Origin: DASXVX01 sp036504075
Lineage (GTDB): Bacteria > Bacillota > Sulfobacillia > Symbiobacteriales > Symbiobacteriaceae
DNA length: 64,000 bases
Reading direction: 5' to 3'
Assembly (NCBI GenBank): GCA_036504075.1
Contig: DASXVX010000076.1
Location: 29,925-93,924, forward strand
Of this stretch, positions 52,383 to 60,865 are shown piece after piece. The notes under the pieces were generated by a model. It did not search any database. It was not told the DNA's origin and was given only the letters and a program-made list of their open reading frames with translations. The translations under genes were made by a program, and so were the position numbers. The first letter of the stretch is position 1. Each line of letters starts with the position of its first letter.

Positions 52383-52963
52383 GCGAGAACCTCCTCCAGC
52401 CCCTGGCCTTTCAGCAGGTTGGTAAAGGTCCACGGCCGCGGCCCGCGCATGCGCAGGGTATCCCGCCGCATCACCTCCAGATCCGCACCCACGTAGGGCG
52501 CCAGGTCGATCTTGTTGATCACCAGGTAATCGGAGCGGGTCACCGCCGGGCCGCCCTTGCGCGGGATCTTCTCGCCTCCGGCGACATCGATGACATATAT
52601 GTAGGCGTCGACCAGCTCCGGGCTGAAGGTGGCCGCCAGATTATCCCCGCCGCTCTCGACAAAGATCAGGTCCAGATCGGGGAACCGGGCCGAGAGGGTG
52701 GCGATTGCCTCCAGGTTCATGGATGCGTCCTCGCGGATGGCGGTGTGCGGGCAGCCGCCCGTCTCCACGCCAATGATCCGCTCCGGCGGCAGCACGCCGC
52801 TGCGCACCATGTACTCGGCGTCCTCTTTGGTGTAGATGTCGTTGGTGACCACACCCAGGCTGTAGCGGCCGGCCAGCGCCCGGCAAAGCTCCTCCAGGAG
52901 CTTGGTCTTGCCGGAACCCACCGGCCCGCCGATCCCGATGCGGACGGTGCCCGTGATCGCCAT
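52322..52963 (-). CDS. ureG: Urease accessory GTPase UreG
   Basis: 213 residues from ATG 52963 (GGGAGGACTTAGC upstream). P-loop IGIGGPVGSGKTKLLEELC, the nickel-binding CPH motif in VETGGCPHTAIREDASMN, FVESGGDNL and VINKIDLAPYVGADL. SIMIBI GTPase that powers nickel delivery to the urease active site. Confidence 0.96.
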   Translation of the reverse strand: MAITGTVRIGIGGPVGSGKTKLLEELCRALAGRYSLGVVTNDIYTKEDAEYMVRSGVLPPERIIGVETGGCPHTAIREDASMNLEAIATLSARFPDLDLIFVESGGDNLAATFSPELVDAYIYVIDVAGGEKIPRKGGPAVTRSDYLVINKIDLAPYVGADLEVMRRDTLRMRGPRPWTFTNLLKGQGLEEVLAWIERDILLADLAPREAQSR

Positions 52964-52977
52964 GCTAAGTCCTCCCG

Positions 52978-53673
52978 TCAGGATATGAAAAGCCGAGTGT
53001 AGAGCCGTTCGTGCTGCATGCCGCCCACCTCCAGGCCGGGCAGGAAACCGCCCAGGTCGTCGGCGCCTACGTCCAGGCAACGGCCGGCGGCCCCCGCCAC
53101 CAGCGGCTGCAGCCGGACCAGCAGCCGCTGGCCCTCGGTCTGCCCGAGCGGCACCAACCGCACCGCACACGAGACGAGGCCCTGCAGCGCTGCGTACAAA
53201 AACGAGAGCACCGCCGCCTCCGCGTCCACGCCTGCTGCGCAGGTGACGACCCCGACCGCCACCGGATGCTGGCCGCCCGCCCGGCCCTCGGCCACTGCCC
53301 GGTGGTATGCCCCGAGGACCGGTGCGTCGGGCCAGAGGTCGGCGCCCAGCCGGAGCAGCCGCCGGCCCACCTGGCTCCCGGCCTCCCGCCACTCCCGCGG
53401 GGCCCGCAGTGCCCCGACCAGTTCGTCCAGTTCCAGCAGGGCCGCCAAGTCTCCCGCCGCCGCCGCCCGGTGGGCCAGCGCGACCGCCGGGCCGTCAGCC
53501 CGGGCCAGCCCCTCCGCCAGCACCGTCTCCAGCAAATCGCCCACCGCACCTGCCGCCCGCCGCCCGCCGGCGATCAGCGTCTCCAGCCCGTAGGAGTGGG
53601 AGAAGCCGCCCACCGGCAAGGCGCTGTCGGTCAGCAGGAAGAGGCGCAGCAGCGCCTCAGCGTCCGTGCGCAT
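52978..53673 (-). CDS. ureF: Urease accessory protein UreF
   Basis: About 231 residues starting MRTDAEALLRLFLLTDSALPVGGFSHSYGLE, the hallmark UreF opening. The start overlaps the His-rich 3' end of ureE in another frame; other in-frame ATGs at 53679 and 53688 are possible because the CATGAC-type codons of ureE create a run of them, and no separate ribosome site is present, so translation is probably coupled. All-helical GTPase regulator of UreG. Confidence 0.92.
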   Translation of the reverse strand: MRTDAEALLRLFLLTDSALPVGGFSHSYGLETLIAGGRRAAGAVGDLLETVLAEGLARADGPAVALAHRAAAAGDLAALLELDELVGALRAPREWREAGSQVGRRLLRLGADLWPDAPVLGAYHRAVAEGRAGGQHPVAVGVVTCAAGVDAEAAVLSFLYAALQGLVSCAVRLVPLGQTEGQRLLVRLQPLVAGAAGRCLDVGADDLGGFLPGLEVGGMQHERLYTRLFIS

Positions 53674-54154
53674 GGTCATGGGTATGGGCATGGTCATGGT
53701 CGTGCTCATGCTCGTGGTGATGGCCGCCGGGCAGGGCACCCACCGGACCGCCCTCCAGGGCCAGCAGTTCCCGGCGGAAGGGTACTCCGGCGCTGGCCAG
53801 GTGTGCCTCCAGCACCGGGTCTTCCGCAACCAGAATCGCGTCCTCGGTGATCCAGGCCTGCATGTGGCGGTTGCCGATCTGGTGCGCCACCCGACCCATC
53901 TCCTGGCGGGAGCGCGGGCGAATGACCAGCACCGGCTCGGCCACGGCCTGCACCACCAGCGGCGGGAGGTCGGACGGGCCCAGCAGGTCGCCGTCCCGCA
54001 GCACCCCGCCCTCCGGCAGGCTGATGCCCACGTCCCGCCCGCCGGCCGTTGTGGCCCGGATTCGCCGCTTCTGCCGCTCGGCCCAGGTGAGCAGCACGGT
54101 CTCACCGTGGCGGTCGTGCTCACCCTGGCGGGCGATGATTTCGGTGTAAAGCAT
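53657..54154 (-). CDS. ureE: Urease accessory nickel chaperone UreE
   Basis: 165 residues from ATG 54154 (AAGGATG upstream; GTG 54163 is alternative). GDLLGPSDLPPLVVQAVAEP, IGNRHMQAWI with the conserved dimer-interface His, and a C-terminal nickel-binding tail HHHEHEHDHDHAHTHDHAH. Donates nickel to UreG. Confidence 0.93.
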   Translation of the reverse strand: MLYTEIIARQGEHDRHGETVLLTWAERQKRRIRATTAGGRDVGISLPEGGVLRDGDLLGPSDLPPLVVQAVAEPVLVIRPRSRQEMGRVAHQIGNRHMQAWITEDAILVAEDPVLEAHLASAGVPFRRELLALEGGPVGALPGGHHHEHEHDHDHAHTHDHAHGR

Positions 54155-54173
54155 GAGCGTCACATCCTTACAG

Positions 54174-54239
54174 TTGCCTCCCGCAGTTTGCTCCGCAAAC
54201 TACTGCCGGCGTCTCCGGCGGCTGACTGTGGTCAGCCGC
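54174..54239. repeat. Dispersed mini-hairpin repeat inside the urease operon
   Basis: TTGCCTCCCG then TTTGCTCCGCAAA, CTGCCGGC, TCCGGCGG and a perfect hairpin GCGGCTGAC-tgtg-GTCAGCCGC. Same family as 12159-12305. It fills the 88 bp between ureC and ureE, the only sizeable gap in the operon. Confidence 0.75.
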
Positions 54240-54242
54240 GTC

Positions 54243-55961
54243 CTAGAAAAGATGATACAGCTGGCTGAGCGGGACCTGCCTGGCCGGCTCGCACCGCAGC
54301 ACCTCGCCGTCCACCCGGACCTCGTAGGTGTCCGGATTGACCGTGATCTGCGGCGTCGCCCCGTTGTGGATCAGGTCCTTCTTCTGCAGCAGGCGGGTGT
54401 TCGCGACCGGCCGCACCTCACGGGCCAGGCCCAGCTTCGCCCCGATGCCGCCGGTATAGGCCGCCCGGGAGACCCAGGTGATGCAACTGCGGGAGCGGGC
54501 GCGGCCGAAGGCGCCGAACATCGGCCGGCTGAACACCGGCTGAGGCGTGGGAATGGAGGCGTTCGGGTCGCCCATCTGGGCGTAGGCGATAAACCCGCTC
54601 TTCAGCACCAGTTCCGGCTTCACGCCGAAGAACCGGGGCTTCCAGAGCACCAGGTCGGCCACCCTGCCCACCGCCACCGAGCCCACGTCGCCGGCGATGC
54701 CGTTGGTGAGGGCCGGGTTAATCGTGTACTTGGCGATGTAGCGCTTCACGCGGAAGTTGTCCGCCCCGGCCGGATCGCCGGGCAGCGGCCCCCGCTGCGC
54801 TTTCATTTTCGCGGCTGTCTGCCAGGTCCGGCAGATCACCTCGCCCACCCGGCCCATCGCCTGGGAGTCGGAGGACATCATGCTGATCACCCCGAGGTCA
54901 TGCAAAATGTCCTCGGCGGCGATCGTCTCCGGCCGGATCCGGCTGTCGGCGAAGGCCACGTCCTCCGCCACCCGCTTGTCCAGGTGGTGGCAGACCATGA
55001 GCATGTCCAGGTGTTCGTCGATGGTGTTGACGGTGTATGGCCGGGTAGGGTTGGTCGACGACGGCAGCACGTTCTGCAGGCCGGCAATCCGGATGATATC
55101 GGGGGCGTGGCCCCCGCCGGCGCCTTCGGTGTGAAATGTATGGATCGTGCGGCCGTCGATGGCGGCCATCGTCTGCTCCAGGAAGCCGAACTCGTTCAGC
55201 GTGTCGGTGTGGATCGCCACCTGGACATCGTAGGCGTCAGCCACCCGGAGGCAGGTGTCGATCGCCGCACGGGTGGTGCCCCAGTCCTCGTGCAGCTTGA
55301 GGCCCATCGCCCCGGCTTCCACCTGCTCGACGAGGGCCGCCGGGTGAGAAGCGTTGCCCTTGCCCATGAAGCCGAGGTTGACCGGCAGCCCTTCGGCGCT
55401 CTCCAGCATGCGGGCCAGGTTCCAGGGACCGGGGGTGCAGGTGGTGGCGGCAGTGCCGGTGGCAGGGCCGGTGCCGCCGCCGATCAGCGAAGTCGTCCCG
55501 GCGGCAATCGCGTGCTCCACCTGCTGCGGCGCAATGAAATGGATGTGGGAATCGATGCCGCCGGCCGTGAGAATCTGGCCCTCCCCGGCGATGATCTCCG
55601 TGCCGGGGCCGATGATTAAACTGCGGTCGACGCCGTCCATAATTGCCGGATTGCCGGCCTTGCCGATGCCGCAGATGCGGCCGTCCTTGACGCCGACATC
55701 GGCTTTGACGATGCCCCAGTGGTCAATGATCAGGGCGTTGGTGATGACGAGATCCGGCGCCCCCTGGGCGCTGGTCACCTCGCCTGACTGGCCCATGCCG
55801 TCCCGGATTACCTTGCCGCCGCCGAACTTCACCTCGTCGCCGTAAGTGGTGTAGTCCTGCTCCACCTGTACGGTCAAGCCGGTGTCGGCTAACCGCACCC
55901 GGTCGCCGGTGGTGGGCCCGAACATGGCCGCGTATTGCCAGCGGGGAATTTGCAGGCTCAC
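54243..55961 (-). CDS. ureC: Urease alpha subunit
   Basis: 572 residues from GTG 55961 (AAGGGGGTG upstream), overlapping ureAB by four bases. Nickel ligands and carbamylated lysine are in place: HIHFIAPQQ, GLKLHEDWGTT (Lys), HTDTLNE, HTFHTEGAGGGHAPD, catalytic flap His in MVCHHLDKRV, MMSSDSQAMGRVGEV. Hydrolyses urea to ammonia and carbamate. Confidence 0.97.
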   Translation of the reverse strand: MSLQIPRWQYAAMFGPTTGDRVRLADTGLTVQVEQDYTTYGDEVKFGGGKVIRDGMGQSGEVTSAQGAPDLVITNALIIDHWGIVKADVGVKDGRICGIGKAGNPAIMDGVDRSLIIGPGTEIIAGEGQILTAGGIDSHIHFIAPQQVEHAIAAGTTSLIGGGTGPATGTAATTCTPGPWNLARMLESAEGLPVNLGFMGKGNASHPAALVEQVEAGAMGLKLHEDWGTTRAAIDTCLRVADAYDVQVAIHTDTLNEFGFLEQTMAAIDGRTIHTFHTEGAGGGHAPDIIRIAGLQNVLPSSTNPTRPYTVNTIDEHLDMLMVCHHLDKRVAEDVAFADSRIRPETIAAEDILHDLGVISMMSSDSQAMGRVGEVICRTWQTAAKMKAQRGPLPGDPAGADNFRVKRYIAKYTINPALTNGIAGDVGSVAVGRVADLVLWKPRFFGVKPELVLKSGFIAYAQMGDPNASIPTPQPVFSRPMFGAFGRARSRSCITWVSRAAYTGGIGAKLGLAREVRPVANTRLLQKKDLIHNGATPQITVNPDTYEVRVDGEVLRCEPARQVPLSQLYHLF

Positions 55962-56665
55962 CTGGGCTGCACCCCCTTGAACCCTTCCGCTGCCGCCCGG
56001 GCGAGGGCGCGGCGCCGGACCGCCGGGCTGTGGCGGTCGCCGTCGGTCAGGTTGTTCAGCCCGGTCACCCGGCCGGTTCCGCCCAGCGCCACCAGGGTCA
56101 CGGTCTTGCTCTCCCCGGGCTCAAAGCGTACCGCAGTGCCCGCCGCGATATTGAGCCGGCAGCCGAAGGCGGCGTCCCGCTCGAAGTCCAGCGCCGGATT
56201 CGCCTCAAAAAAGTGGAAGTGCGAGCCCACCTGCACGGGGCGGTCGCCGGTGTTGGCCACCACCAGTTCCCGGGTCTCGCGGCCGGCGTTGGCCGCGATC
56301 GGCTCTCCCGCCGTCAGCACCTCCCCCGGGCCGCCGCCGGCCGGGGCGGCGTTCGGGTCGGCGGGCCGGATCGGGTGGTGCACCGTCACCAGCTTGGTGC
56401 CGTCGGGGAAGGTGCCCTCCACCTGAATCTCCTCGATCATCGCCGCGACCCCGTCCATCACGTCGGCGGTGGTGAGGAGCGTGGCCCCGTACGCCATCAG
56501 TTCGGCCACGCTCCGACCGTCCCGGATCCCTTCCTGCAGTTCGCTGCTGATCAGCGCCACCGCCTCGGGGTAGTTCAGCTTCAGCCCTCTGGCCCGGCGG
56601 TCCCGAGCCAACATTCCGGCCACGTAAATCAGCAGCTTTTCGGTCTCACGGGGGCTCAGGTGCAC
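55958..56665 (-). CDS. ureAB: Fused urease gamma-beta subunit
   Basis: 235 residues from GTG 56665 behind GGAGGAGGG. Residues 1-100 are gamma subunit (LSPRETEKLLIYVAGMLARD; GRSVAELMAYGATLLTTADVM; EIQVEGTFPDGTKLVTVHHP); about 125-230 are beta subunit (PGEVLTAGEPIAANAGRETR, VGSHFHFFEANPALDFERD, RFEPGESKTVTLVALGG). Fusion as in Helicobacter UreA and some actinobacteria, but most Firmicutes have separate genes. First gene of the operon. Confidence 0.95.
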   Translation of the reverse strand: MHLSPRETEKLLIYVAGMLARDRRARGLKLNYPEAVALISSELQEGIRDGRSVAELMAYGATLLTTADVMDGVAAMIEEIQVEGTFPDGTKLVTVHHPIRPADPNAAPAGGGPGEVLTAGEPIAANAGRETRELVVANTGDRPVQVGSHFHFFEANPALDFERDAAFGCRLNIAAGTAVRFEPGESKTVTLVALGGTGRVTGLNNLTDGDRHSPAVRRRALARAAAEGFKGVQPR

Positions 56666-56689
56666 CGGATTTCCCTCCTCCGGATTGCG

Positions 56690-56708
56690 GTGTGAAGAAT
56701 CCTCACAC
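56690..56708 (-). promoter_or_regulatory. Palindrome in the urease leader
   Basis: GTGTGA-N7-TCACAC, 25 bases before the ureAB start. It may be an operator or an mRNA hairpin. Spacing does not match the CRP consensus (N6) or NikR. Confidence 0.45.
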
Positions 56709-56805
56709 TTCGCGGCGAACCGTTTTCGGTATTTTACCATGCGGATTGTCCGGGCGCGGGATCCATGTCAGGTTATTTGGTGCTTTACGAATACGGCGTG
56801 CCCGG

Positions 56806-58062
56806 CTACACCTCCGGCACCTGCCACTCGGGCACCTTGCTCCCGCCACCGACCAGCTTTTGCGGGTCAATCAGCCCTACTGCAATCGCCAGGGTCACCG
56901 CCGCCAGCCCGGCGGAGACCCAGAACGGCAACGTGTCGGAAATCTGCATGAGCCAGCCATACAGCGGCGGCCCCAAGGCGACGCCGAAGAAGCGGACCGC
57001 CCCGTAAATCGAAGTGATGCCGGCCCGCTGCCCCGTCCCCGCGGCGTAGGTAATCAGGTTGCCCAGGCCGGGCAGTTGCAGGCCGGTACCCATGCCGGCG
57101 ACGATGATTCCGGTGAAAAAGGCCCAGTCCCGGGGGACGATGGCCACCAGCCCGGTCCCCGCGATCAAGAGGGCGAGGCCGGCCACCACGGCCGGTTTCA
57201 GGAGCTGCTGGTGGCTCTCCAGAAACAGGCCCGCCCCCAGCGAGGTCACCGACATGGCCAGCACGGGCCACATAATCAGCACGCCTTTGGGCAAATCTGC
57301 GATCCCGTATTCGGACTCCAGGTACTCAGACAGGAAGAAAAGCAGCCCGAACAGGATGAACAAGGCGACCGTCCCCGCCCAGAAGCAGGCCACCAGCGGC
57401 ATCCCCTTCTGCTTGAACACCTGGCCCAGAGCGCCGAAGTACGCTTTGGCCCCGGCCGCCTTCTGGCGCTGGGGCTCCCGGGTCAGCAGCCAGACCGCCA
57501 GGGCGAACGGCAGCGACAAGGCGGCGTAGGCGAAAAAGACCGCCCACCAGACGAACAGGGCGCCAATCAGGGCGCCCAGCAGCGGCGAGACCACCTTGCC
57601 CAGTCCGTTGGATGCCTCCAGGATGCCCTGGGCCGTCACCTGCTTTCCGCCGCTGAACAGGTCCCCGACAAACGCCATGGCCACCGGCCCGGTGCCCGAA
57701 GCGCCCAGCCCCTGCACGACCCGACCCGCCATGATGACGACGAAGCCGTTCTCCCCCAGCAACCAGCCGCCGAGGCCGGAGATGACGCCCCCGAGCCCGT
57801 AGATCAGCAGGCTCGGCACAATCACGACCTTGCGGCCGTATTGATCGGCGAGAAAACCGGCCACAACGGTGCCGATGCCGGCGGAAAAAGAGAAGGCGGT
57901 CACGGCGAGGCCGGTCACCGACTTGCCCAGCCCCAGTTCCCGGCCCATGTCGGGCAGTACCGGAATCAGCATGGAGTTGCCGAGCACCATGATCAGCGGC
58001 ACCGTGCCGAGCGCCGCCAGTTGGAGCCACTTGTTCGGCCCCTGGGTTTTGGATCCCGCCAC
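56806..58062 (-). CDS. MFS transporter
   Basis: 418 residues from GTG 58062 behind GGAGGGGGTCAG, 12 membrane helices. Motif A is FLADQYGRKVVIVP; IPVLPDMGRELGLGKSVTGL in helix 1-2 resembles DHA1/DHA2 exporters related to Bacillus multidrug proteins. Same strand as and 140 bases upstream of the urease operon; a link to urea or nickel is not supported by motif. Confidence 0.88.
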   Translation of the reverse strand: MAGSKTQGPNKWLQLAALGTVPLIMVLGNSMLIPVLPDMGRELGLGKSVTGLAVTAFSFSAGIGTVVAGFLADQYGRKVVIVPSLLIYGLGGVISGLGGWLLGENGFVVIMAGRVVQGLGASGTGPVAMAFVGDLFSGGKQVTAQGILEASNGLGKVVSPLLGALIGALFVWWAVFFAYAALSLPFALAVWLLTREPQRQKAAGAKAYFGALGQVFKQKGMPLVACFWAGTVALFILFGLLFFLSEYLESEYGIADLPKGVLIMWPVLAMSVTSLGAGLFLESHQQLLKPAVVAGLALLIAGTGLVAIVPRDWAFFTGIIVAGMGTGLQLPGLGNLITYAAGTGQRAGITSIYGAVRFFGVALGPPLYGWLMQISDTLPFWVSAGLAAVTLAIAVGLIDPQKLVGGGSKVPEWQVPEV

Positions 58063-58230
58063 CTGACCCCCTCCGTTCGCAGCGAATGCCGCGTTAGGTT
58101 TCCCGTCGGTGCGATCGCTATCATACTAATTGGGTGACTACATAGATATTAGGGGACATAAAGGAGAATCGACAGGTAGCCCGAATATGTTATTCGGCTG
58201 GGGTATAAAGCGCTAGGGAGGGGTACGGTC

Positions 58231-60045
58231 ATGGCACTGGTGGGGTATGCGAACCGAGTCGCCCGCATTGACCTGTCCAACAACACCATCGCCTACGAGG
58301 GGCTCAACCCGGAAGATGCCCGCAAGTATGTCGGCGCCCGGGGGTTGGGCGTCAAGTACGTCTTTGACAACGGCCCCACTGTCGAGGCCACGTCGCCTGA
58401 CAACGTCCTCTGCTTCGTCAACGGCCCGCTGACCGGCAGTGCGATGAACATGTCCGGCCGGCTGGCGGTCTGCACCAAGTCGCCCCTGACGGGTACGGTG
58501 ACCGATTCGCACATGGGCGGCTGGTCGGCGGCGCGGCTCCGCTGGGCCGGCTTCGACGCCCTGATTTTCCGGGGGCAGGCGGACCGGCCCGTCATCGCCG
58601 TCTGCCAGGACGGCAACGTGGAGTTGCACGACGCCCCGGACCTGTGGGGCCGGACCACCCGCGAGACGATCAAGCTCCTGCAGGCGCAGTACGGCGGCGC
58701 CAAGGTTTCGGTCATGGCCATCGGCCCGGCCGGCGAGAACGGCGTCCGCTATGCCGCCATCATGAATGAGAGCGACCGGGCGGCCGGCCGCGGTGGCACC
58801 GGCTGCGTCATGGGCATGAAGAACCTGAAGGCCGTGGTGGCCATCGGCGAAGTCGCCCAGCAGTTCAAGCCGGCGGCGGAGCAGAAGGAGGCCTACGACG
58901 GCGCTCGGAAGCGGGGCCTGAAAGCGATCATGGACGGTGCGCTGACGGCGCCGCGCAAGGGCGGCCTCTCGGTCTACGGCACCAACGTGCTCATGAACAT
59001 CGTCAACGAGATCGGCGCCCTGCCCACCCGGAACGGCCAGGCGTCCCATCACGTGGGGGCGGAGGCGCTCTCGGGCGAGGCGATTCGGGAGCACTACCTG
59101 GTGGCGGAGCCGACCTGCCACGCCTGCCCCGTGGCCTGCAAGAAGATGGTGGAGATCAAGGAAGGCCCGTACGCCGGCGTGAAGACCGAGAGCTTCGAGT
59201 TCGAGACCGCCTGGGCCCTGGGCATGAACTGCGACAACGTCGACCCGGCCCCCATCGCCAAGATTCTGGACCTGTGCAACGACTATGGCATGGATACCAT
59301 CGAACTGGGCAACGTCTTCTCCACCACCATGGAGGCGACGGAACTGGGGCTGGTGGAAGGCGGCATCGCCTGGGGCGACACTGCCCGCATGGTCCAGCTG
59401 ACCGCCGAGATCGCCCACGCCGCGGGCCCCCTGGCCCAGACGCTGGGCCGGGGCGCCGCCGGCGCCGCTGCGGCGTTCGGGCGACCGGACCTTTCCAACA
59501 CGGTGAAAGGCCAGTCGATTCCGGCGTACGATCCGCGTGGCATCAAGGGCATCGGCCTGGGTTACGCCACCTCCAACCGGGGCGCCTGCCACCTGCGTGG
59601 CTACACCGTCGCTTCGGAAGTCGCCGGCATTCCCATGCAGACTGACCGCCTGACGCCGGAAGGGAAGGGCGCCCTGCTCAAGATCTTCCAGGATCTGCTC
59701 TCCTTCTCCGACTGCCTGGACCTGTGCAAGTTCTCGTCCTTCTCCATGGGGGCGGACGAGTACGCCGCCATGTACAGCGCCGTGAGCACCATGCCCTTCA
59801 CCGCCGCGGACGTGATGCGGACGGGCGAGCGGGTTTACAACCTGGAGCGCTACTTTAACAACCTGGCCGGGCTGCGCGAGGGCAGCGACTACCTGCCCAA
59901 GCGGTTCCTGACCGACCCGGGCACGGGCGGCAGCGCCGGACAGGTCTCGGAGCTGGATCAGATGCTGAAGGACTACTACGCCGAGCGCGGCTGGGTGAAC
60001 GGCGTGGTGCCCGAAAGCAAGCTGAAGGAGCTGGAGATTATCTGA
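58231..60045 (+). CDS. aor: Aldehyde:ferredoxin oxidoreductase
   Basis: 604 residues, start ATG 58231 behind TAGGGAGGGG. Tungsten/molybdenum bis-pterin enzyme of the AOR family. N-terminal domain RVARIDLSNNTIAYEGLNPE..., CxxCxxxC cluster ligands in CHACPVACKK with the fourth Cys in LDLCKFSSFSM, and PAYDPRGIKGIGLGYATSNR and TNRGACHLRG-like pterin-binding regions. Oxidises aldehydes with ferredoxin. Coupled to a MoaD-like gene. Confidence 0.93.
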   Translation: MALVGYANRVARIDLSNNTIAYEGLNPEDARKYVGARGLGVKYVFDNGPTVEATSPDNVLCFVNGPLTGSAMNMSGRLAVCTKSPLTGTVTDSHMGGWSAARLRWAGFDALIFRGQADRPVIAVCQDGNVELHDAPDLWGRTTRETIKLLQAQYGGAKVSVMAIGPAGENGVRYAAIMNESDRAAGRGGTGCVMGMKNLKAVVAIGEVAQQFKPAAEQKEAYDGARKRGLKAIMDGALTAPRKGGLSVYGTNVLMNIVNEIGALPTRNGQASHHVGAEALSGEAIREHYLVAEPTCHACPVACKKMVEIKEGPYAGVKTESFEFETAWALGMNCDNVDPAPIAKILDLCNDYGMDTIELGNVFSTTMEATELGLVEGGIAWGDTARMVQLTAEIAHAAGPLAQTLGRGAAGAAAAFGRPDLSNTVKGQSIPAYDPRGIKGIGLGYATSNRGACHLRGYTVASEVAGIPMQTDRLTPEGKGALLKIFQDLLSFSDCLDLCKFSSFSMGADEYAAMYSAVSTMPFTAADVMRTGERVYNLERYFNNLAGLREGSDYLPKRFLTDPGTGGSAGQVSELDQMLKDYYAERGWVNGVVPESKLKELEII

Positions 60046-60323
60046 TGCAGATTCGCTTGTACGCCACGCTCCGCCCCCTGGCCGGGGGCAAGTACGTAAC
60101 GCTGGAGGCCGAGGCGGGCGAAACGGTTGGATCGCTGCTCCGGCGGCTGGTGGCGCAGTACCCCGGGCTGGCGGGGCAGTTGCTGGCGCCCGACGAAGCG
60201 AGCCTGCTGCCGCATGTGCAGGTCTTTCTGTCCGGGCGGAGCGTGCGTGACCTGCAGGGGCTACAGACCCCGGTTCCAGCCGAGGCTGAGCTGGCCGTCT
60301 TCCCGCCGGTGGCGGGGGGGTGA
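60045..60323 (+). CDS. MoaD/ThiS-like sulfur-carrier protein
   Basis: 92 residues with the ubiquitin-like pattern (MQIRLYATLRPLAGGKYVTL, ELAVFPPVAGG) and the C-terminal Gly-Gly that is thiocarboxylated. The ATG shares one base with the AOR stop (TGATG), so it is translationally coupled. It is probably the dithiolene-sulfur donor for the AOR pterin, since MoaD-like proteins are often encoded with AORs. Confidence 0.92.
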   Translation: MQIRLYATLRPLAGGKYVTLEAEAGETVGSLLRRLVAQYPGLAGQLLAPDEASLLPHVQVFLSGRSVRDLQGLQTPVPAEAELAVFPPVAGG

Positions 60324-60480
60324 CCCAGTGAGATGGCCGGATATCCGGCGGTCCGGCTCGCTCTCCCGGTATCCGCAGGGGTAGGGCTGGCGCCGTATAC
60401 GAAGCACGCGCGCCGGATATCCTGAAAGGGTGAGCGAGGGGAGCCGCTACGTACCAGTGTGATGGGACGTGTGGGGCGCT

Positions 60481-60567
60481 CTAAGTGAAGAGAAGCTGGA
60501 AGACGAGCCGGACGACTTCTGTGACGATGGCGGCGAGAATCGTTCTGCGAACCCACTTAGGCAGCAC
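60481..60567 (-). CDS. 28-residue hydrophobic peptide (paralogue of the one at 63395)
   Basis: GTG 60567 follows GGGAGCGGA and encodes a 28-residue peptide starting LPKWVRRTILAAIVTEVVRL after the initiator Met and ending QLLFT: a basic N-terminus and one amphipathic membrane helix. The peptide at 63395 is its positional and sequence twin (LPRWARKVILTVLLTEVIRF). A longer frame from GTG 60666 is possible. A minus-strand promoter (TGGTAAGAT) lies about 110 bases upstream. It resembles type I toxins in size and chemistry; that role is inference. Confidence 0.5.
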   Translation of the reverse strand: MLPKWVRRTILAAIVTEVVRLVFQLLFT

Positions 60568-60758
60568 TCCGCTCCCAGGACGCTGGACTCTACTAAAATC
60601 GTAACGGCCCACCGCCTGGGAGCGGAGGCTCACCTCGCTTTTGAGGCTGAGTCTCTCCTCGCTCACCTATATCTTACCAAATATTGGCTGAGGTGACCAG
60701 AACATCCGTTCGACAAATTTCGAGCGGTCCTTTCGTGACGCTCTCCCAAAGCTGATCA

Positions 60759-60795
60759 AGCCAGGCCTGCACGCAAGTGCGGGCCTGGCTTTTTG
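60759..60795 (+). terminator. Terminator of module copy 1
   Basis: AAGCCAGGCC-tgcac-gcaa-gtgc-GGGCCTGGCTTTTT; nearly identical to that at 63760. Confidence 0.92.
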
Positions 60796-60865
60796 GTGCG
60801 CAGGAAAAGCTTACGCTTATCTTGAATGTTGCGGCATGAATGACCGCGACGAGGAGAGAAGCAGC

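Larger units (their letters stand above)
60430..60795 (+). other. Duplicated peptide/RNA module, copy 1
   Basis: Shares with 63330-63796: a plus-strand segment (A/G)TGAGCGGAGGGGAGC near its start, a minus-strand 28-codon peptide, a minus-strand promoter block beginning TTCGACAAATTTCGAG on plus (60708), and a final plus-strand terminator with CTGATCAAGCCAGGCC. The layout predicts a plus-strand RNA of about 350 nt antisense to the peptide mRNA. The 105 bp from the MoaD stop to 60430 show nothing else. Confidence 0.55.

Noticed and set aside
54153..55619. 488-codon plus-strand frame opposite ureC
   Set aside because: Shadow of ureC; catalytic motifs are on the minus strand.
56690..56708. CRP-like site before urease
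   Set aside because: Arms fit TGTGA/TCACA but the spacer is 7, not 6, and no CRP context is known here; kept only as a generic palindrome.
56692..58137. 481-codon plus-strand frame opposite the MFS gene
   Set aside because: Low-complexity Gln/Arg/His-rich translation typical of antisense to a membrane protein.
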